In this document: piece after piece, positions 7,102 through 18,832 of the stretch
Layout: each line of letters begins with the position of its first letter
Numbering within the stretch: the first letter of the stretch is position 1
From: Bacteroidales bacterium
Lineage (GTDB): Bacteria > Bacteroidota > Bacteroidia > Bacteroidales > Muribaculaceae
Direction: 5' to 3'
Assembly (NCBI GenBank): GCA_014800795.1
Contig: JAAVFL010000008.1
Span: 81,542-145,541 of the forward strand
Length of the DNA: 64,000 nucleotides
Notes under the pieces: generated by a model
What the model was told of the DNA's origin: nothing
Databases searched by the model: none
What the model saw: the letters and a program-made list of their open reading frames with translations, nothing else
Position numbers and translations under genes: made by a program

Positions 7102-10100
7102 ATGAAACTATTACCATTGCTGCTGCTCGGAGCGACCGTATTTCCGGCAAGCGCTACGGAAGCGCTATGGATGCGCGACGTAAAAATTTCGCCCGACGGC
7201 TCACGCATAGCCTTCGGCTATAAAGGAGACATCTATACCGTTCCCGTAACCGGTGGAGAAGCCCGCCGCCTCACCACCCAGACCTCATATGAGGAAAAAC
7301 CCGTGTGGAGCCCCGACAGCAAATGGATCGCCTTCGCGTCGGACCGCCACGGCAACGCTGACATCTATATTATGGATGCGAACGGCGGTGCCGCCACACG
7401 TCTCACCACCAACTCGGCGACTGAATATCCCGAAGCATTCACCCCCGACGGCAAAGAGATACTCTATTCAGCCGCCATACAGAATCCATCCAAATCGGCT
7501 ATGTTCCCATCGTCGAGAATGACGGAACTGTATGCCGTGACAACCGACGGAAAAGCAATCCGTCAGGTTCTGGGCACTCCCGCACAGATGACCGCTTTCA
7601 CCAAAGAGGGCAAAATGCTGTATCAGGATGTGAAGGGGTTCGAAGATGAATGGCGCAAACACCACACCTCATCGGTTACGCGCGATATCTGGCAGTATGA
7701 CCCCGCGACAGGGCGCCACACCAACCTTACAGACCGCCCCGGCGAAGACCGCAACCCGGTTGTATCGCCCGATGGTGAGACTGTATATATATTGAGCGAA
7801 CGTAACGGAGGAACATTCAACATATGGGCTTTCCCGCTGGCAACCCCTGCCGAGGCCCGCCAGGTGACACAGTTTGCCACCCATCCGGTCCGCTTCCTAT
7901 CGGGAGCCTCCGATGGTACTATGGCTTTCACTTACGATGGCGAGATATACACACTCGCCGTCAACAGCACCAAGCCGACGAAGATATCGGTAGATGTAGT
8001 TGGCGATGATGAGCCGAAAGTAGAGGAGAAAAGTGTGAGCGCACGTCAGGAAGCGGTTTCGCCCGATGGAAAATCGGTGGCGTTCGCAAGCCGCGGCGAC
8101 ATATTCGTAACTTCGGTAGAGTATCCCACCACCGTGCAGGTGACACATACGCCTGCGGCTGAAGGACAGATAAGCTGGGGAGCAGACAACCGTACCCTCT
8201 ACTATACCTCAGAGCGTTCCGGCCATAAAAACATCTACCGCGCCACAATGACGCGCGAGGAGGATCCGAACTTCCCCAATGCCACCGCCATAAAGGAGGA
8301 AGCGATGTTTGATGTCGCCACACCGAAACGGATCACCGACAATGTGACTGAATATTCACGTCCGCTCATATCTCCCGACGGCAAGAAAATGGCATATATC
8401 AAGGATCGCAACCAGCTTATGGTAATGGATCTTGACAGCCGCAAATCGAAACAGCTTACCAAGGGGGAGACATATCCGGGACAGGAAGACGGACTGACTG
8501 CGGTATGGTCGCCCGACAGCCGCTGGCTTGCGATTGAACTGATACCGGAAATGCGCGATCCATACAGCGACATAGCTCTTGTAAATGTGGAAACGGGAGA
8601 GATCACCAATATAACCCAGTCGGGATATTTCTGTAACAACCCACGCTTCGTGCTTGACGGAAACGCCATTATCTATTTCACCGAACGCTACGGTCTGCGC
8701 GCCCAGGCTTCATGGGGATCGCAGGACGATATCATGATTGTGTTCCTCAACCGTGAGGCCCGCGACCGCTTCATGCTGTCTGAAGAGGATTTCGCCCTGC
8801 TGAAAGATGCTGAGAAAAACAAGAAAGACAACGAAAAGAAGGAGACAGACAAGAAGGAGGGTGATAAGAAAAAGAAAACAGGCAAAAAAGATAAGGAAAC
8901 AGCTTCGGCCGACAGCGACAAGAAGGGTGATGATTCTAAAAATAAAGATGACGTAAAGCCGATCACTGTGGAGCTTGACGGGATTGACAGCCGCATAATG
9001 CGTCTTACCCCTTATTCATCGAGCCTGAGCGACGCTATAGTAACCGCCGACGGTGATAACCTATACTACATGTGTGCTTTCGAGAACGGATATGACCTTT
9101 GGAAACTCCCGCTGCGCAAACGTGAGCCTAAACTGGTATCGAAAATCGGATCGCGCTCTTCGGTGGGGTTACAGAGCGATAAAGAGGGGAAAAATATATT
9201 CCTCACGGGTGGCAGACTTCAGAAACTCGATCCGAAAAGCGACAAACTTACATCGATAAGCCTCAGCGCCACACAGGAGATCGACGGTGCCGCCGAGCGT
9301 GAGGCGATGTTCGACTATGTGACTGTAGAGGAAGCTGCCCGTTTCTACAACAAAGGGATGCACGGTGTGGATTGGCCGGCCATGACAGCCGCATACCGTC
9401 GCTTCCTCCCCCACATCAACAACAACGCCGACTTTGCCGAACTGCTGAGCGAACTTCTGGGCGAACTCAATGTATCGCACACAGGCGGACGTTTCCGCGG
9501 CAATTTCGGCAGCAACCACGATAACACCGCGTCGCTGGGGCTGCTCTACGACGTGGCCTACAACGGTCCGGGACTTAAAGTGGACGAGGTTATAGCCAAC
9601 GGTCCGTTTGACCGCGCCTCCTCAAAAATCGGCGAAGGCGCATTGATCACAGCCATAAACGGAACAGAGATAGCGGCAGGCCAGACAGCCGACGCGCTAC
9701 TTAACAATCTCGCAGGCAAGAAAACCCTTGTAGCTTTCACCACCCCTAAGGGTGAGAAAGTAGAGGAGGTGATTCTCCCTGTGTCGGCATCGCGGATCAA
9801 CAGTCTGCTCTACGACCGTTGGGTTCGTCAGCGCGAGGAGGATGTCGCCCGCTGGTCGAACGGGCGTCTGGGCTATGTTCATATCGCATCCATGGACGAT
9901 GCGTCGTATCGTCCGATGTACGACGCCCTGCTCGGAAAATACAATAATTGCGATGGAGTTGTGATCGATATCAGGTGGAACGGCGGCGGCCGCATGCATG
10001 AGGATATCGAGCAGTTGTTTACCGGCGAGAAATATCTGACACAGGAGATCCGCGGCAAGGATGTGTGCGACATGCCCTCGCGCCGCTGGAACAAACCCTC

Positions 10101-10428
10101 GATCATGCTTGTAGCCGAACCCTGCTACAGCAACGCGCATGGTACGCCCTGGGTATATCAGCACCAGAAGATCGGCAAAATTGTAGGTATGCCTGTACCG
10201 GGAACAATGACATCGGTCAACTGGGTGACGATGCAGGATCCGTCGATGGTATTCGGTATTCCGGTGATCGGCTACCGCACTGCTGAAGGCACTTATCTGG
10301 AGAACACTCAGCTTGAACCGGATGTAAAGGTTGCAAACGACCCGGCAACCATCGTCACAGGTGAGGACACCCAGCTCCGCACAGCGGTTGAGACCCTCCT
10401 GCGCGACATCGATGCCAAGCGCAAGTAA
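7102..10428 (+). CDS. Tricorn-like protease (S41 family) with beta-propeller
   Basis: An 1108-residue secreted protein with a signal peptide at 1-18. Residues about 20-560 are WD40/TolB-like propeller repeats with recurring SPDG/SPDS motifs. A Lys/Glu/Asp-rich insert lies at about 571-620, more propeller follows, then a helical cap (740-795), a PDZ domain (about 810-890) and the S41 catalytic core (about 900-1090). The tetrad of archaeal tricorn (Ser745, His746, Ser965, Glu1023) is matched by Ser792-His793 in LNVSH, Ser1010 in CYSNAH and Glu1067 in YLENTQ, with nearly the same spacing (217 and 57 against 219 and 58). It probably cleaves oligopeptides in the periplasm. A single gene with its own terminator. 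Confidence 0.93.
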   Translation: MKLLPLLLLGATVFPASATEALWMRDVKISPDGSRIAFGYKGDIYTVPVTGGEARRLTTQTSYEEKPVWSPDSKWIAFASDRHGNADIYIMDANGGAATRLTTNSATEYPEAFTPDGKEILYSAAIQNPSKSAMFPSSRMTELYAVTTDGKAIRQVLGTPAQMTAFTKEGKMLYQDVKGFEDEWRKHHTSSVTRDIWQYDPATGRHTNLTDRPGEDRNPVVSPDGETVYILSERNGGTFNIWAFPLATPAEARQVTQFATHPVRFLSGASDGTMAFTYDGEIYTLAVNSTKPTKISVDVVGDDEPKVEEKSVSARQEAVSPDGKSVAFASRGDIFVTSVEYPTTVQVTHTPAAEGQISWGADNRTLYYTSERSGHKNIYRATMTREEDPNFPNATAIKEEAMFDVATPKRITDNVTEYSRPLISPDGKKMAYIKDRNQLMVMDLDSRKSKQLTKGETYPGQEDGLTAVWSPDSRWLAIELIPEMRDPYSDIALVNVETGEITNITQSGYFCNNPRFVLDGNAIIYFTERYGLRAQASWGSQDDIMIVFLNREARDRFMLSEEDFALLKDAEKNKKDNEKKETDKKEGDKKKKTGKKDKETASADSDKKGDDSKNKDDVKPITVELDGIDSRIMRLTPYSSSLSDAIVTADGDNLYYMCAFENGYDLWKLPLRKREPKLVSKIGSRSSVGLQSDKEGKNIFLTGGRLQKLDPKSDKLTSISLSATQEIDGAAEREAMFDYVTVEEAARFYNKGMHGVDWPAMTAAYRRFLPHINNNADFAELLSELLGELNVSHTGGRFRGNFGSNHDNTASLGLLYDVAYNGPGLKVDEVIANGPFDRASSKIGEGALITAINGTEIAAGQTADALLNNLAGKKTLVAFTTPKGEKVEEVILPVSASRINSLLYDRWVRQREEDVARWSNGRLGYVHIASMDDASYRPMYDALLGKYNNCDGVVIDIRWNGGGRMHEDIEQLFTGEKYLTQEIRGKDVCDMPSRRWNKPSIMLVAEPCYSNAHGTPWVYQHQKIGKIVGMPVPGTMTSVNWVTMQDPSMVFGIPVIGYRTAEGTYLENTQLEPDVKVANDPATIVTGEDTQLRTAVETLLRDIDAKRK

Positions 10429-10466
10429 AATATACTGAATCAAAATAAAATATACTGAATCAGAAC

Positions 10467-10508
10467 AAAAACAGGGTGTGTCTTTACAGTCAGACACACC
10501 CTGTTTCA
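10467..10508 (+). terminator. Terminator after the tricorn-like gene
   Basis: A 13-bp perfect stem (10471-10483 with 10492-10504), then TTCATT. Before it the 16-base unit AAAATATACTGAATCA occurs twice in tandem (from 10428 and 10447). Confidence 0.75.
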
Positions 10509-10580
10509 TTGCCAAATATAAAATCCTTGTAGCAACATAAATTTTGGACTAATATTGTTTTTTATTTACAAAAATTTTAA

Positions 10581-10588
10581 TAACTTTG
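10581..10588 (+). promoter_or_regulatory. Promoter -7 box of the first jelly-roll gene
   Basis: TAACTTTG, exact consensus, lies 127 bases before the ATG at 10715. This predicts a long, AT-rich untranslated leader. Confidence 0.65.
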
Positions 10589-10714
10589 CGTCATTAATAA
10601 GCAAAGCCGAATAATCATACATACTTTTTGCAAACGTTAAATATCTATATACCAATAATTTAGCTAACCATACTAACAACAATAACAACTAAGTAACTTT
10701 TAACTTTTATTTCC

Positions 10715-12127
10715 ATGAAGAAACAACTACTTTTAGGTGCCGCAGCGCTTTGCGGTAGCATGGTGATGGTTTCCGCAGCAGAAGCGGAAGACATAATCAC
10801 CAACTGGTTCTGGACAGAAAATGTAATCCTGCCCTCATCAGAATACACCCCGACAGAACGCTACGATGCTCAAACCTGGGTTATCAAAGGTAATAGGTAT
10901 ACCGAGGATATGTATAACAAAATTCTTGGTGTACCCGCAGATGACGAGCAGGGACACAAATGGTATGAACTTGACTATGAACTGACCGTAAGCGAAGATA
11001 ACGACATCGAATGGGAAGAGCATACCTCACCTTTCAGCAATGACGAATTCTACAAAGATCAGCCCTCATATCGATGGACTGAAAGTGATGTGATGGCTGA
11101 AATCTATTTCCGCCGCAGCTTCACTCTCAACGAGGAGCTTCCCGCACAGAACCTTATCATGAGCGTAGGCCACGACGACGCTCCCGCAGAATGGTATATC
11201 AACGGAGTCCTTGTACACACCGTAGAACACAATTGGAATAACGGTGAAATCATCGTTCTTTCAGACGAAGCTAAGGCTCTTATCAAAACCGACGGTTCAG
11301 AAAACGTGATAGCTGTTCATGTTCATCAGAACTGGGGCGGTGCGTTCGCCGACTGCGGTCTTTACTGGGCACACATGACCAAGAGTTCGCCTATCGTTCC
11401 TGCCGCACGCAATACCAAAGAAGGTTGGGCAAGCCAATATTTCTTCCCCATGGACAACGATGATCTTGATTATTTCACCGAAAAGGAATGGTACAAGCCC
11501 GGTTATAATTTCGAAGGAGAACCCGGCTGCGAATGGTCAGAAGCTTTCGGTCCTTACACCAACGACCAGGTAAACAAGGGTACGGAAGAGGACCCCGACT
11601 GGGTTACTGAATGGAACGGTTATCCTGCAACATACTGGCAGGGTCAGGAAATGCCCATCATGATACGTCGCTACTTCACTCTGACAGCAGAGGAAATCGC
11701 TAACATCAAGGAAGAGGTTGCCAACGGTAAACAACTCGTGCTGCAGACCAGCTACGATGAAAACCCGATCGTATATCTCAACGGCACCGAAATCTGGAGC
11801 ACTACCAACTGGAACAACAGCAACTATGACGATTATAAATTCACCGCTGAACAGATGGAACTCCTTCAGGAGGGTGAAAATATGTTCGCTGTATCGCTGA
11901 CTACCGGTGGCGGCGGCTCTCACATTGACTTCGGTCTGAGCATCCTTGATGACGACTATGTTCCTGCAACTTCAGGCATTGAGAATATTGTAGCAACTCC
12001 TGTTGCAACCGAGGTCAACGACAACCGTATCTTTGATCTTCAGGGTCGCTTCGTAGGAACCGACATGGAGAAACTCGGCCGCGGTATTTACATCAAGGGC
12101 GGTAAGAAGGTTCTCGTAAACAAGTAA
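10715..12127 (+). CDS. Secreted tandem jelly-roll protein with probable T9SS C-terminal signal (paralog 1)
   Basis: A 470-residue protein with a signal peptide (cleavage near VSA-AEA) and two beta-sandwich domains resembling the sugar-binding domain of family 2 glycosidases. Each carries a motif of the type F-T-L ... HDD/YDE-x-P ... (I/Y)-NG ... W-N ... G-x-N, for example CGHDD- and SYDENPIVYLNG-like stretches. No catalytic domain is seen. The last 34 residues run FDLQGRF ... GRGIYIKGGKKVLVNK, the short sorting-signal type used by the T9SS encoded at 35.9-43.1 kb. It is about half identical to the protein at 15349. I infer a surface carbohydrate-binding protein for the neighbouring GH51/GH127 enzymes; the ligand is unknown. 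Confidence 0.75.
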   Translation: MKKQLLLGAAALCGSMVMVSAAEAEDIITNWFWTENVILPSSEYTPTERYDAQTWVIKGNRYTEDMYNKILGVPADDEQGHKWYELDYELTVSEDNDIEWEEHTSPFSNDEFYKDQPSYRWTESDVMAEIYFRRSFTLNEELPAQNLIMSVGHDDAPAEWYINGVLVHTVEHNWNNGEIIVLSDEAKALIKTDGSENVIAVHVHQNWGGAFADCGLYWAHMTKSSPIVPAARNTKEGWASQYFFPMDNDDLDYFTEKEWYKPGYNFEGEPGCEWSEAFGPYTNDQVNKGTEEDPDWVTEWNGYPATYWQGQEMPIMIRRYFTLTAEEIANIKEEVANGKQLVLQTSYDENPIVYLNGTEIWSTTNWNNSNYDDYKFTAEQMELLQEGENMFAVSLTTGGGGSHIDFGLSILDDDYVPATSGIENIVATPVATEVNDNRIFDLQGRFVGTDMEKLGRGIYIKGGKKVLVNK

Positions 12128-12175
12128 TCCGTCTCAACCTGAAAACAGGTTGACTACAGATAAAAATTAAATCTT

Positions 12176-12212
12176 ATGGATCCCCTACTTATTCGGGGAT
12201 CCATTTTTTTTG
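12176..12212 (+). terminator. Terminator after jelly-roll gene 1
   Basis: A 10-bp stem, ATGGATCCCC with GGGGATCCAT, followed by eight T. A smaller AACCTG-AAAA-CAGGTT hairpin precedes it. Confidence 0.9.
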
Positions 12213-12232
12213 TATTATTATACGAAACTTCA

Positions 12233-12240
12233 TATATTTG
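12233..12240 (+). promoter_or_regulatory. Promoter -7 box of the GH51 gene
   Basis: TATATTTG lies 32 bases before the ATG at 12273. It falls downstream of an in-frame ATG at 12210, so translation cannot begin there from this promoter. Confidence 0.7.
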
Positions 12241-12272
12241 TACAGAACAGAGAAATCATAAATTACAATATC

Positions 12273-15224
12273 ATGAAAATTTATCTATCGGCAATAGCTG
12301 TATGCGCGACAGCCTTGCCACTGATAGCACAGACGGGTGTCACAGTCGACGCATCAGCCGAGACCGGAAGAATTCCCGCACTGATCTACGGGGCAGGTGC
12401 GGAAGATGTCAACCATGAAATATATGGCGGACTTTACGACCAGCGTATTTTCGGAGAAAGCTTCGAGGAACCTACCACAGCACTTGTAAAAGATTTTATA
12501 AGCTACGACAATGCCTGGACGGTAGAGGAAGACGTATTGCGCCTCTACACCACCGGACATGGGAAAATCGTATTTCAAGGTAATGACGGTGCAAATCTTA
12601 CAGCTGAAGTAGAGATGCGTATCGACAGTCCCAAAGCAATCACCGGATTCATCACCAATGTATCCGACGCCGGTGACGGGGCTGATGCTTTCCGCGGCTA
12701 TGAGATCGGATTCAACGCCGGATCACGCCATCTTGTAATCGGCAAACATGAACACAACTGGCAACCCAAGGTTGACGAAGCGGTGGATATAGAACCCGGC
12801 GAATGGAACAAACTGCGTGTGGAATACAACGGTGCCAAAGTCACCGTTTATCTCAACGGCGAAAAAATCCGTGAATTCGAGGATACGGACAATCCTCTGA
12901 CTTCCGGCATGATCGGACTGCGCAGCTACGACGGATCGGCAAGTTTCAGGAATCTGTCGGTGAACGGTACTCCGGTAACCTTCGAGAGCATGCCGACGGG
13001 GGTGAACGGTTTCCGTCATTACGATTACCATTGGACTGTTGCGGATAACGAACTCTCCACCACTACACCCGGGCATGCAAAAATCATATACCAGAGCAAC
13101 GAGCTCGGGAAGGGGGCGGCGGAAGTGGCCCTGCGCCACGATGGCAGCCGCGCGATCAGCGGACTGATTTTCGATGTATCCGAAGCGCGCGAAGGTGCCG
13201 ATAACTTCCGCGGATATGAGATAAGCCTCAATGCAGAAAACAGGAATCTTGTAATCGGCAAGCACGATCATAACTGGGAATCGCTGGCCAATATTCCGGT
13301 AAACTTCACCCCATCGGATTGGAACCGCCTCAGAGTAGATTTCGATGGAGCCAACTTCACCGTATCACTCAACGGAGAGCAGGTATATACCGGTTCAGAC
13401 AGTAAAAACCCACTGATGAGGGGTAAAATCGGTCTGCGTACTTTCGACGGGCCGGCCAGCTTCAAAAATTTCACCATCAACGAAAAGGAAATAGCTGTAA
13501 GCCAAATGCCCGTCGGGGTAAGTCCGATGTGGGAACCGATCGGAAACGGAACCTATTCTCATGAGAACAGCGGTGCATGCCACGGCGAATACTATCAGAA
13601 GATCAGCGGAAATGCCGGCGACGGTATTGCAAACTCCGGTCTGAACAAATGGGGCATAGGCATCGAACAGGGTAAAAAGATGTCGGGCTATGTATATCTG
13701 AAAGGTGACACCGATAAGGCATATGTAGCTCTTCGCAATGCAGACGGCTCTGAGGAATATGCCCGTAAGGAGATAAGCGGTATTAGTGCCTCGGAATGGA
13801 ACCGTTTCGACTTCGAACTCACCCCATCCGCAACCGATGCCGACGCACGGTTTGTGGTAGCACTCGGCGATGATGGTAGTCTCGGCGTTGACATGGCGAT
13901 GCTGCGTACGGATAGTTTCCCCTTCCGCGATGATATCACCGAAGCATTCCGGCAGGAGGGTCTGACATTCCTTCGCTACGGCGGTACGATGATCAACGCA
14001 GCAGAATATATGACAGGCAATATGATGGGTCCGGAGGACCAGCGTCCCCCTTATATCGGCCACTGGTATCGCAACAGTACCAACGGTTTCGGGATAATAG
14101 AATTCGTGCAATTCGCACGCATGTTAAATACCGAGCCTACCTTCGCCATCAATATCGAGGACAACCCGGCCGATGTGCTCGCGCTGCTGAAAGAACTTGA
14201 GCCTTACAATCTGAAATATATCGAAATAGGCAACGAGGAGAATCTTACAACTGACGCAAGAGATGCTTATGAGCATTATGTAGAGCGGTTCCATATTCTT
14301 TACGATGCCATTCATGCCGTATATCCTGATCTGGTATTCATAAATGCGGCATGGTGGAGAGGCGATAATGAGGATCTTATGGAATATGTTTTCCATGAAC
14401 TCGACGGGAAATCGGAGCTTTGGGACTATCATCCCTGGACCGACGAAGTAAGTCAGGCCAAAGCCATTGAAAGCGATCTCAACAATATGAAGCGCCTTTT
14501 CAACAAGTGGAACCCCGAGAGTACGATGCATGTTGCAATTCTCGAAGAAAACGGCAACACCCATTCGCTCCACCGCGCGCTGAGCCATGCCATAGTACTC
14601 AATGTAGTGCGCCGTATGAACGGATTCGTGGAACTTGACAGTCCGGCCAACGCTCTGGAGCCATACCTCCAGAACGATAACGGCTGGAATCAGGGACAGA
14701 TTTTCTTCAACAGCTCTGAAGTATGGTGTCAGCCACCATACTACGCACAACAGATGGCAGCCGCCCACCATCAGCCGGTATTGCTGAATCCGAGTTTCCG
14801 CAACGCCAACCTGAACATGACGGCAACCCGCAACGAGGATGGCACCAGGATCGTATTCCATATCGTAAATTCCTCATCACGCGAACAGTCGGTAAAACTT
14901 AATATCGAGAATGCCGGCTCAGTGAAGTCTATCAACGGTGTTTCTCTCTCTAACGCTGATCTCGGAGCCCGCAATACACCTCGGAATCCTGAATGTGTAG
15001 TGCCTTCCACGTTTACTCTCAACGAGCCAACCGTGTCTCTGGCACCATACAGCTATACGGTGGTAGAGCTGGAGTGCGACGGACTTAACGGAGTAGAAAA
15101 CATTGTCTCAAACAATGCCTCAATTGTAAGACCGGCAACATATTATAATATGGGGGGCATACAGGTATCTCATCCCACCGAAGGTTTGTTCATCACTGAC
15201 AGCGGAAAGAAAATAGCGTTATAA
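12273..15224 (+). CDS. GH51-type alpha-L-arabinofuranosidase with duplicated LamG-like modules
   Basis: A 983-residue secreted enzyme. The ATG at 12273 gives a signal peptide (MKIYLSAIAVCATALPLIAQ); an upstream ATG at 12210 lies before the promoter. After the N-terminal strand typical of GH51 (IYGAGAEDVNHEIYGGLYDQ) come two tandem LamG/DUF1080-like modules of about 150 residues each, clearly duplicates of one another (both contain FRGYEI, LVIGKH-HNW and NRLRV/NKLRV). A carbohydrate-binding-like region and the TIM barrel follow. The acid/base is probably Glu655 in IGNEEN and the nucleophile Glu758 or Glu759 in ILEENG. It should release arabinofuranose from arabinan or arabinoxylan. The C-terminus (YYNMGGIQV ... 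GLFITDSGKK) resembles a T9SS sorting signal. Confidence 0.87.
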   Translation: MKIYLSAIAVCATALPLIAQTGVTVDASAETGRIPALIYGAGAEDVNHEIYGGLYDQRIFGESFEEPTTALVKDFISYDNAWTVEEDVLRLYTTGHGKIVFQGNDGANLTAEVEMRIDSPKAITGFITNVSDAGDGADAFRGYEIGFNAGSRHLVIGKHEHNWQPKVDEAVDIEPGEWNKLRVEYNGAKVTVYLNGEKIREFEDTDNPLTSGMIGLRSYDGSASFRNLSVNGTPVTFESMPTGVNGFRHYDYHWTVADNELSTTTPGHAKIIYQSNELGKGAAEVALRHDGSRAISGLIFDVSEAREGADNFRGYEISLNAENRNLVIGKHDHNWESLANIPVNFTPSDWNRLRVDFDGANFTVSLNGEQVYTGSDSKNPLMRGKIGLRTFDGPASFKNFTINEKEIAVSQMPVGVSPMWEPIGNGTYSHENSGACHGEYYQKISGNAGDGIANSGLNKWGIGIEQGKKMSGYVYLKGDTDKAYVALRNADGSEEYARKEISGISASEWNRFDFELTPSATDADARFVVALGDDGSLGVDMAMLRTDSFPFRDDITEAFRQEGLTFLRYGGTMINAAEYMTGNMMGPEDQRPPYIGHWYRNSTNGFGIIEFVQFARMLNTEPTFAINIEDNPADVLALLKELEPYNLKYIEIGNEENLTTDARDAYEHYVERFHILYDAIHAVYPDLVFINAAWWRGDNEDLMEYVFHELDGKSELWDYHPWTDEVSQAKAIESDLNNMKRLFNKWNPESTMHVAILEENGNTHSLHRALSHAIVLNVVRRMNGFVELDSPANALEPYLQNDNGWNQGQIFFNSSEVWCQPPYYAQQMAAAHHQPVLLNPSFRNANLNMTATRNEDGTRIVFHIVNSSSREQSVKLNIENAGSVKSINGVSLSNADLGARNTPRNPECVVPSTFTLNEPTVSLAPYSYTVVELECDGLNGVENIVSNNASIVRPATYYNMGGIQVSHPTEGLFITDSGKKIAL

Positions 15225-15245
15225 AAAGCAATAACCTTAATTAAC

Positions 15246-15290
15246 AAAAATTTGCCGGGACCGGGTGTTCCGGCAAATTTTATATTTTTT
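15246..15290 (+). terminator. Terminator after the GH51 gene
   Basis: An 11-bp stem, AAATTTGCCGG (15248-15258) with CCGGCAAATTT (15270-15280), then TATATTTTTT. Confidence 0.9.
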
Positions 15291-15315
15291 AGTTGCATGA
15301 AACTTTATAAGTTAG

Positions 15316-15323
15316 TACATTTG
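15316..15323 (+). promoter_or_regulatory. Promoter -7 box of jelly-roll gene 2 and GH127
   Basis: TACATTTG lies 26 bases before the ATG, with a TTGC about 20 bases upstream. Confidence 0.65.
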
Positions 15324-15348
15324 CGACATGTAACCAATTAATAATTCC

Positions 15349-16656
15349 ATGAAAGTTAAAATATCATTATGCACACTCGCATTACTTGCTTGCGCGACAT
15401 CCTTTGACGCTGAAGCGCAGAAAATGGAGCTTACAGGAACATTCAACGAATCGAAGGTGATATTACCATCGTCGGAATATACTCCCGATGCGCCTTATAC
15501 CGCCACAGTGTGGGTGTTCAACGAAGGGAAACGCTATGCCGACGCCGACTACAACCATATATGGGGCGAACCGGATACCGACAGTGACGGGTACAAGTGG
15601 TATGAACCGGAATATAAATCCGACGATGCGTCGGGATGGGAAACAGCCCGGGCGCCATTCAGTTCAGATGCATTCTACAAAGGCCAGCAATCACACCGTT
15701 GGATCACATCCGATATTACCGGTGAAATATATATGCGACGCACATTCACTTTGGAGTCATTGCCCGAAGGGATAGTGTATCTGGCGTGTGGCCACGACGA
15801 CGGCCCTTCGGAATGGTATATAAACGGCGAGTTGGTTCACTCCGTGTCCGACGGATGGAAAAATGAAGAATACAAGGAGCTTAGCGCCGACCAGAAGGCA
15901 CTGTTAAAAACAGATGGGAGCGAGAATCTGATAGCAGTTCACGTTCACCAGAACTGGGGAGGAGCTTTCGCCGATTGCGGTCTGTACGGAGCCGACATGA
16001 GCCTCTCCACAACGCTGCTCAACACCGTTGCCGACGGTGAATGGCCCTGTAAATACTATATGCTTAACTACAACAGTGACATAGAGGTTGCTGAAGCTGC
16101 GGGATGGGCCGCCCAGACTGAAGATGAAAGTGACTGGATCGACAGTCTCGGCCCTATGAGCAACGACGACAACATGTTCCTCATAACCCAATGGCCAAGC
16201 CAGGTGCGCCCGATTCTGATTCGGCGCCATTTCACATTCACCGCCGACAATATGGCATCTCTTGCCGGCGCTGAGCTGAAACTGACATGCAGCTACGACG
16301 AGAATCCGAAAATATATCTGAACGGGAATCTCATATGGAGCGCTACCGGATGGAACGATAACAATTATGTATCATATACACTCACAAAGGCCCAGAACGA
16401 ACTCTTGCACGAAGGTGACAATGTGCTGGCAGTATCACTTTCACAAGGTGAAGGCGGAGGTCATATAGACTATGGTCTGCAGATAGTGGCTCCGTATGAA
16501 AACTCAGGCATAATCTCAGCAGAAGCAGACGGAAATATTGTCCGCGAGGCAGACAACCGTGTGTTCAATCTCCACGGACAATATCTCGGCACCTCCACCG
16601 ACCGTCTTCCCCGGGGGATCTATGTTGTAGGAGGCAAAAAAACGGTTATAAAATAA
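15349..16656 (+). CDS. Secreted tandem jelly-roll protein with probable T9SS C-terminal signal (paralog 2)
   Basis: A 435-residue paralog of the protein at 10715, with a signal peptide (cleavage near AEA-QK), the same two beta-sandwich halves and near-identical stretches such as AVHVHQNWGGAFADCGLY and KVILPSSEYTP. It ends FNLHGQY ... PRGIYVVGGKKTVIK, the same type of sorting signal. No glycosidase active site is recognisable. Only 31 bases without a terminator separate it from the GH127 gene, so the two form one operon. The repeated architecture around GH51 and GH127 suggests a substrate-binding partner for arabinofuranoside breakdown; this is inference from context. Confidence 0.75.
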   Translation: MKVKISLCTLALLACATSFDAEAQKMELTGTFNESKVILPSSEYTPDAPYTATVWVFNEGKRYADADYNHIWGEPDTDSDGYKWYEPEYKSDDASGWETARAPFSSDAFYKGQQSHRWITSDITGEIYMRRTFTLESLPEGIVYLACGHDDGPSEWYINGELVHSVSDGWKNEEYKELSADQKALLKTDGSENLIAVHVHQNWGGAFADCGLYGADMSLSTTLLNTVADGEWPCKYYMLNYNSDIEVAEAAGWAAQTEDESDWIDSLGPMSNDDNMFLITQWPSQVRPILIRRHFTFTADNMASLAGAELKLTCSYDENPKIYLNGNLIWSATGWNDNNYVSYTLTKAQNELLHEGDNVLAVSLSQGEGGGHIDYGLQIVAPYENSGIISAEADGNIVREADNRVFNLHGQYLGTSTDRLPRGIYVVGGKKTVIK

Positions 16657-16687
16657 AAATTCCACTTGACAAAACTGAAAACACGAT

Positions 16688-18748
<2,061 letters not shown>

Positions 18749-18765
18749 TTCTCAAAACCAATAAA

Positions 18766-18813
18766 TAGAGCCGGCTCCGATGCATGATCATTAATGCATC
18801 GGAGCCGGCTTTG
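18766..18813. terminator. Bidirectional terminator between GH127 and the M56-TonB gene
   Basis: A 17-bp perfect stem (18769-18785 with 18794-18810) lies between convergent genes. T-richness is modest on both sides. Confidence 0.75.
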
Positions 18814-18832
18814 AATTATCAGGAGGTATCAG

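Noticed and set aside
10428..10462. Tandem AAAATATACTGAATCA as a CRISPR-like or regulatory repeat
   Set aside because: Only two units without spacers; a simple local duplication in the 3' untranslated region.
12210..12272. Upstream in-frame ATG of the GH51 gene
   Set aside because: It lies inside the preceding terminator's T run and before the promoter box; the ATG at 12273 begins a proper signal peptide.
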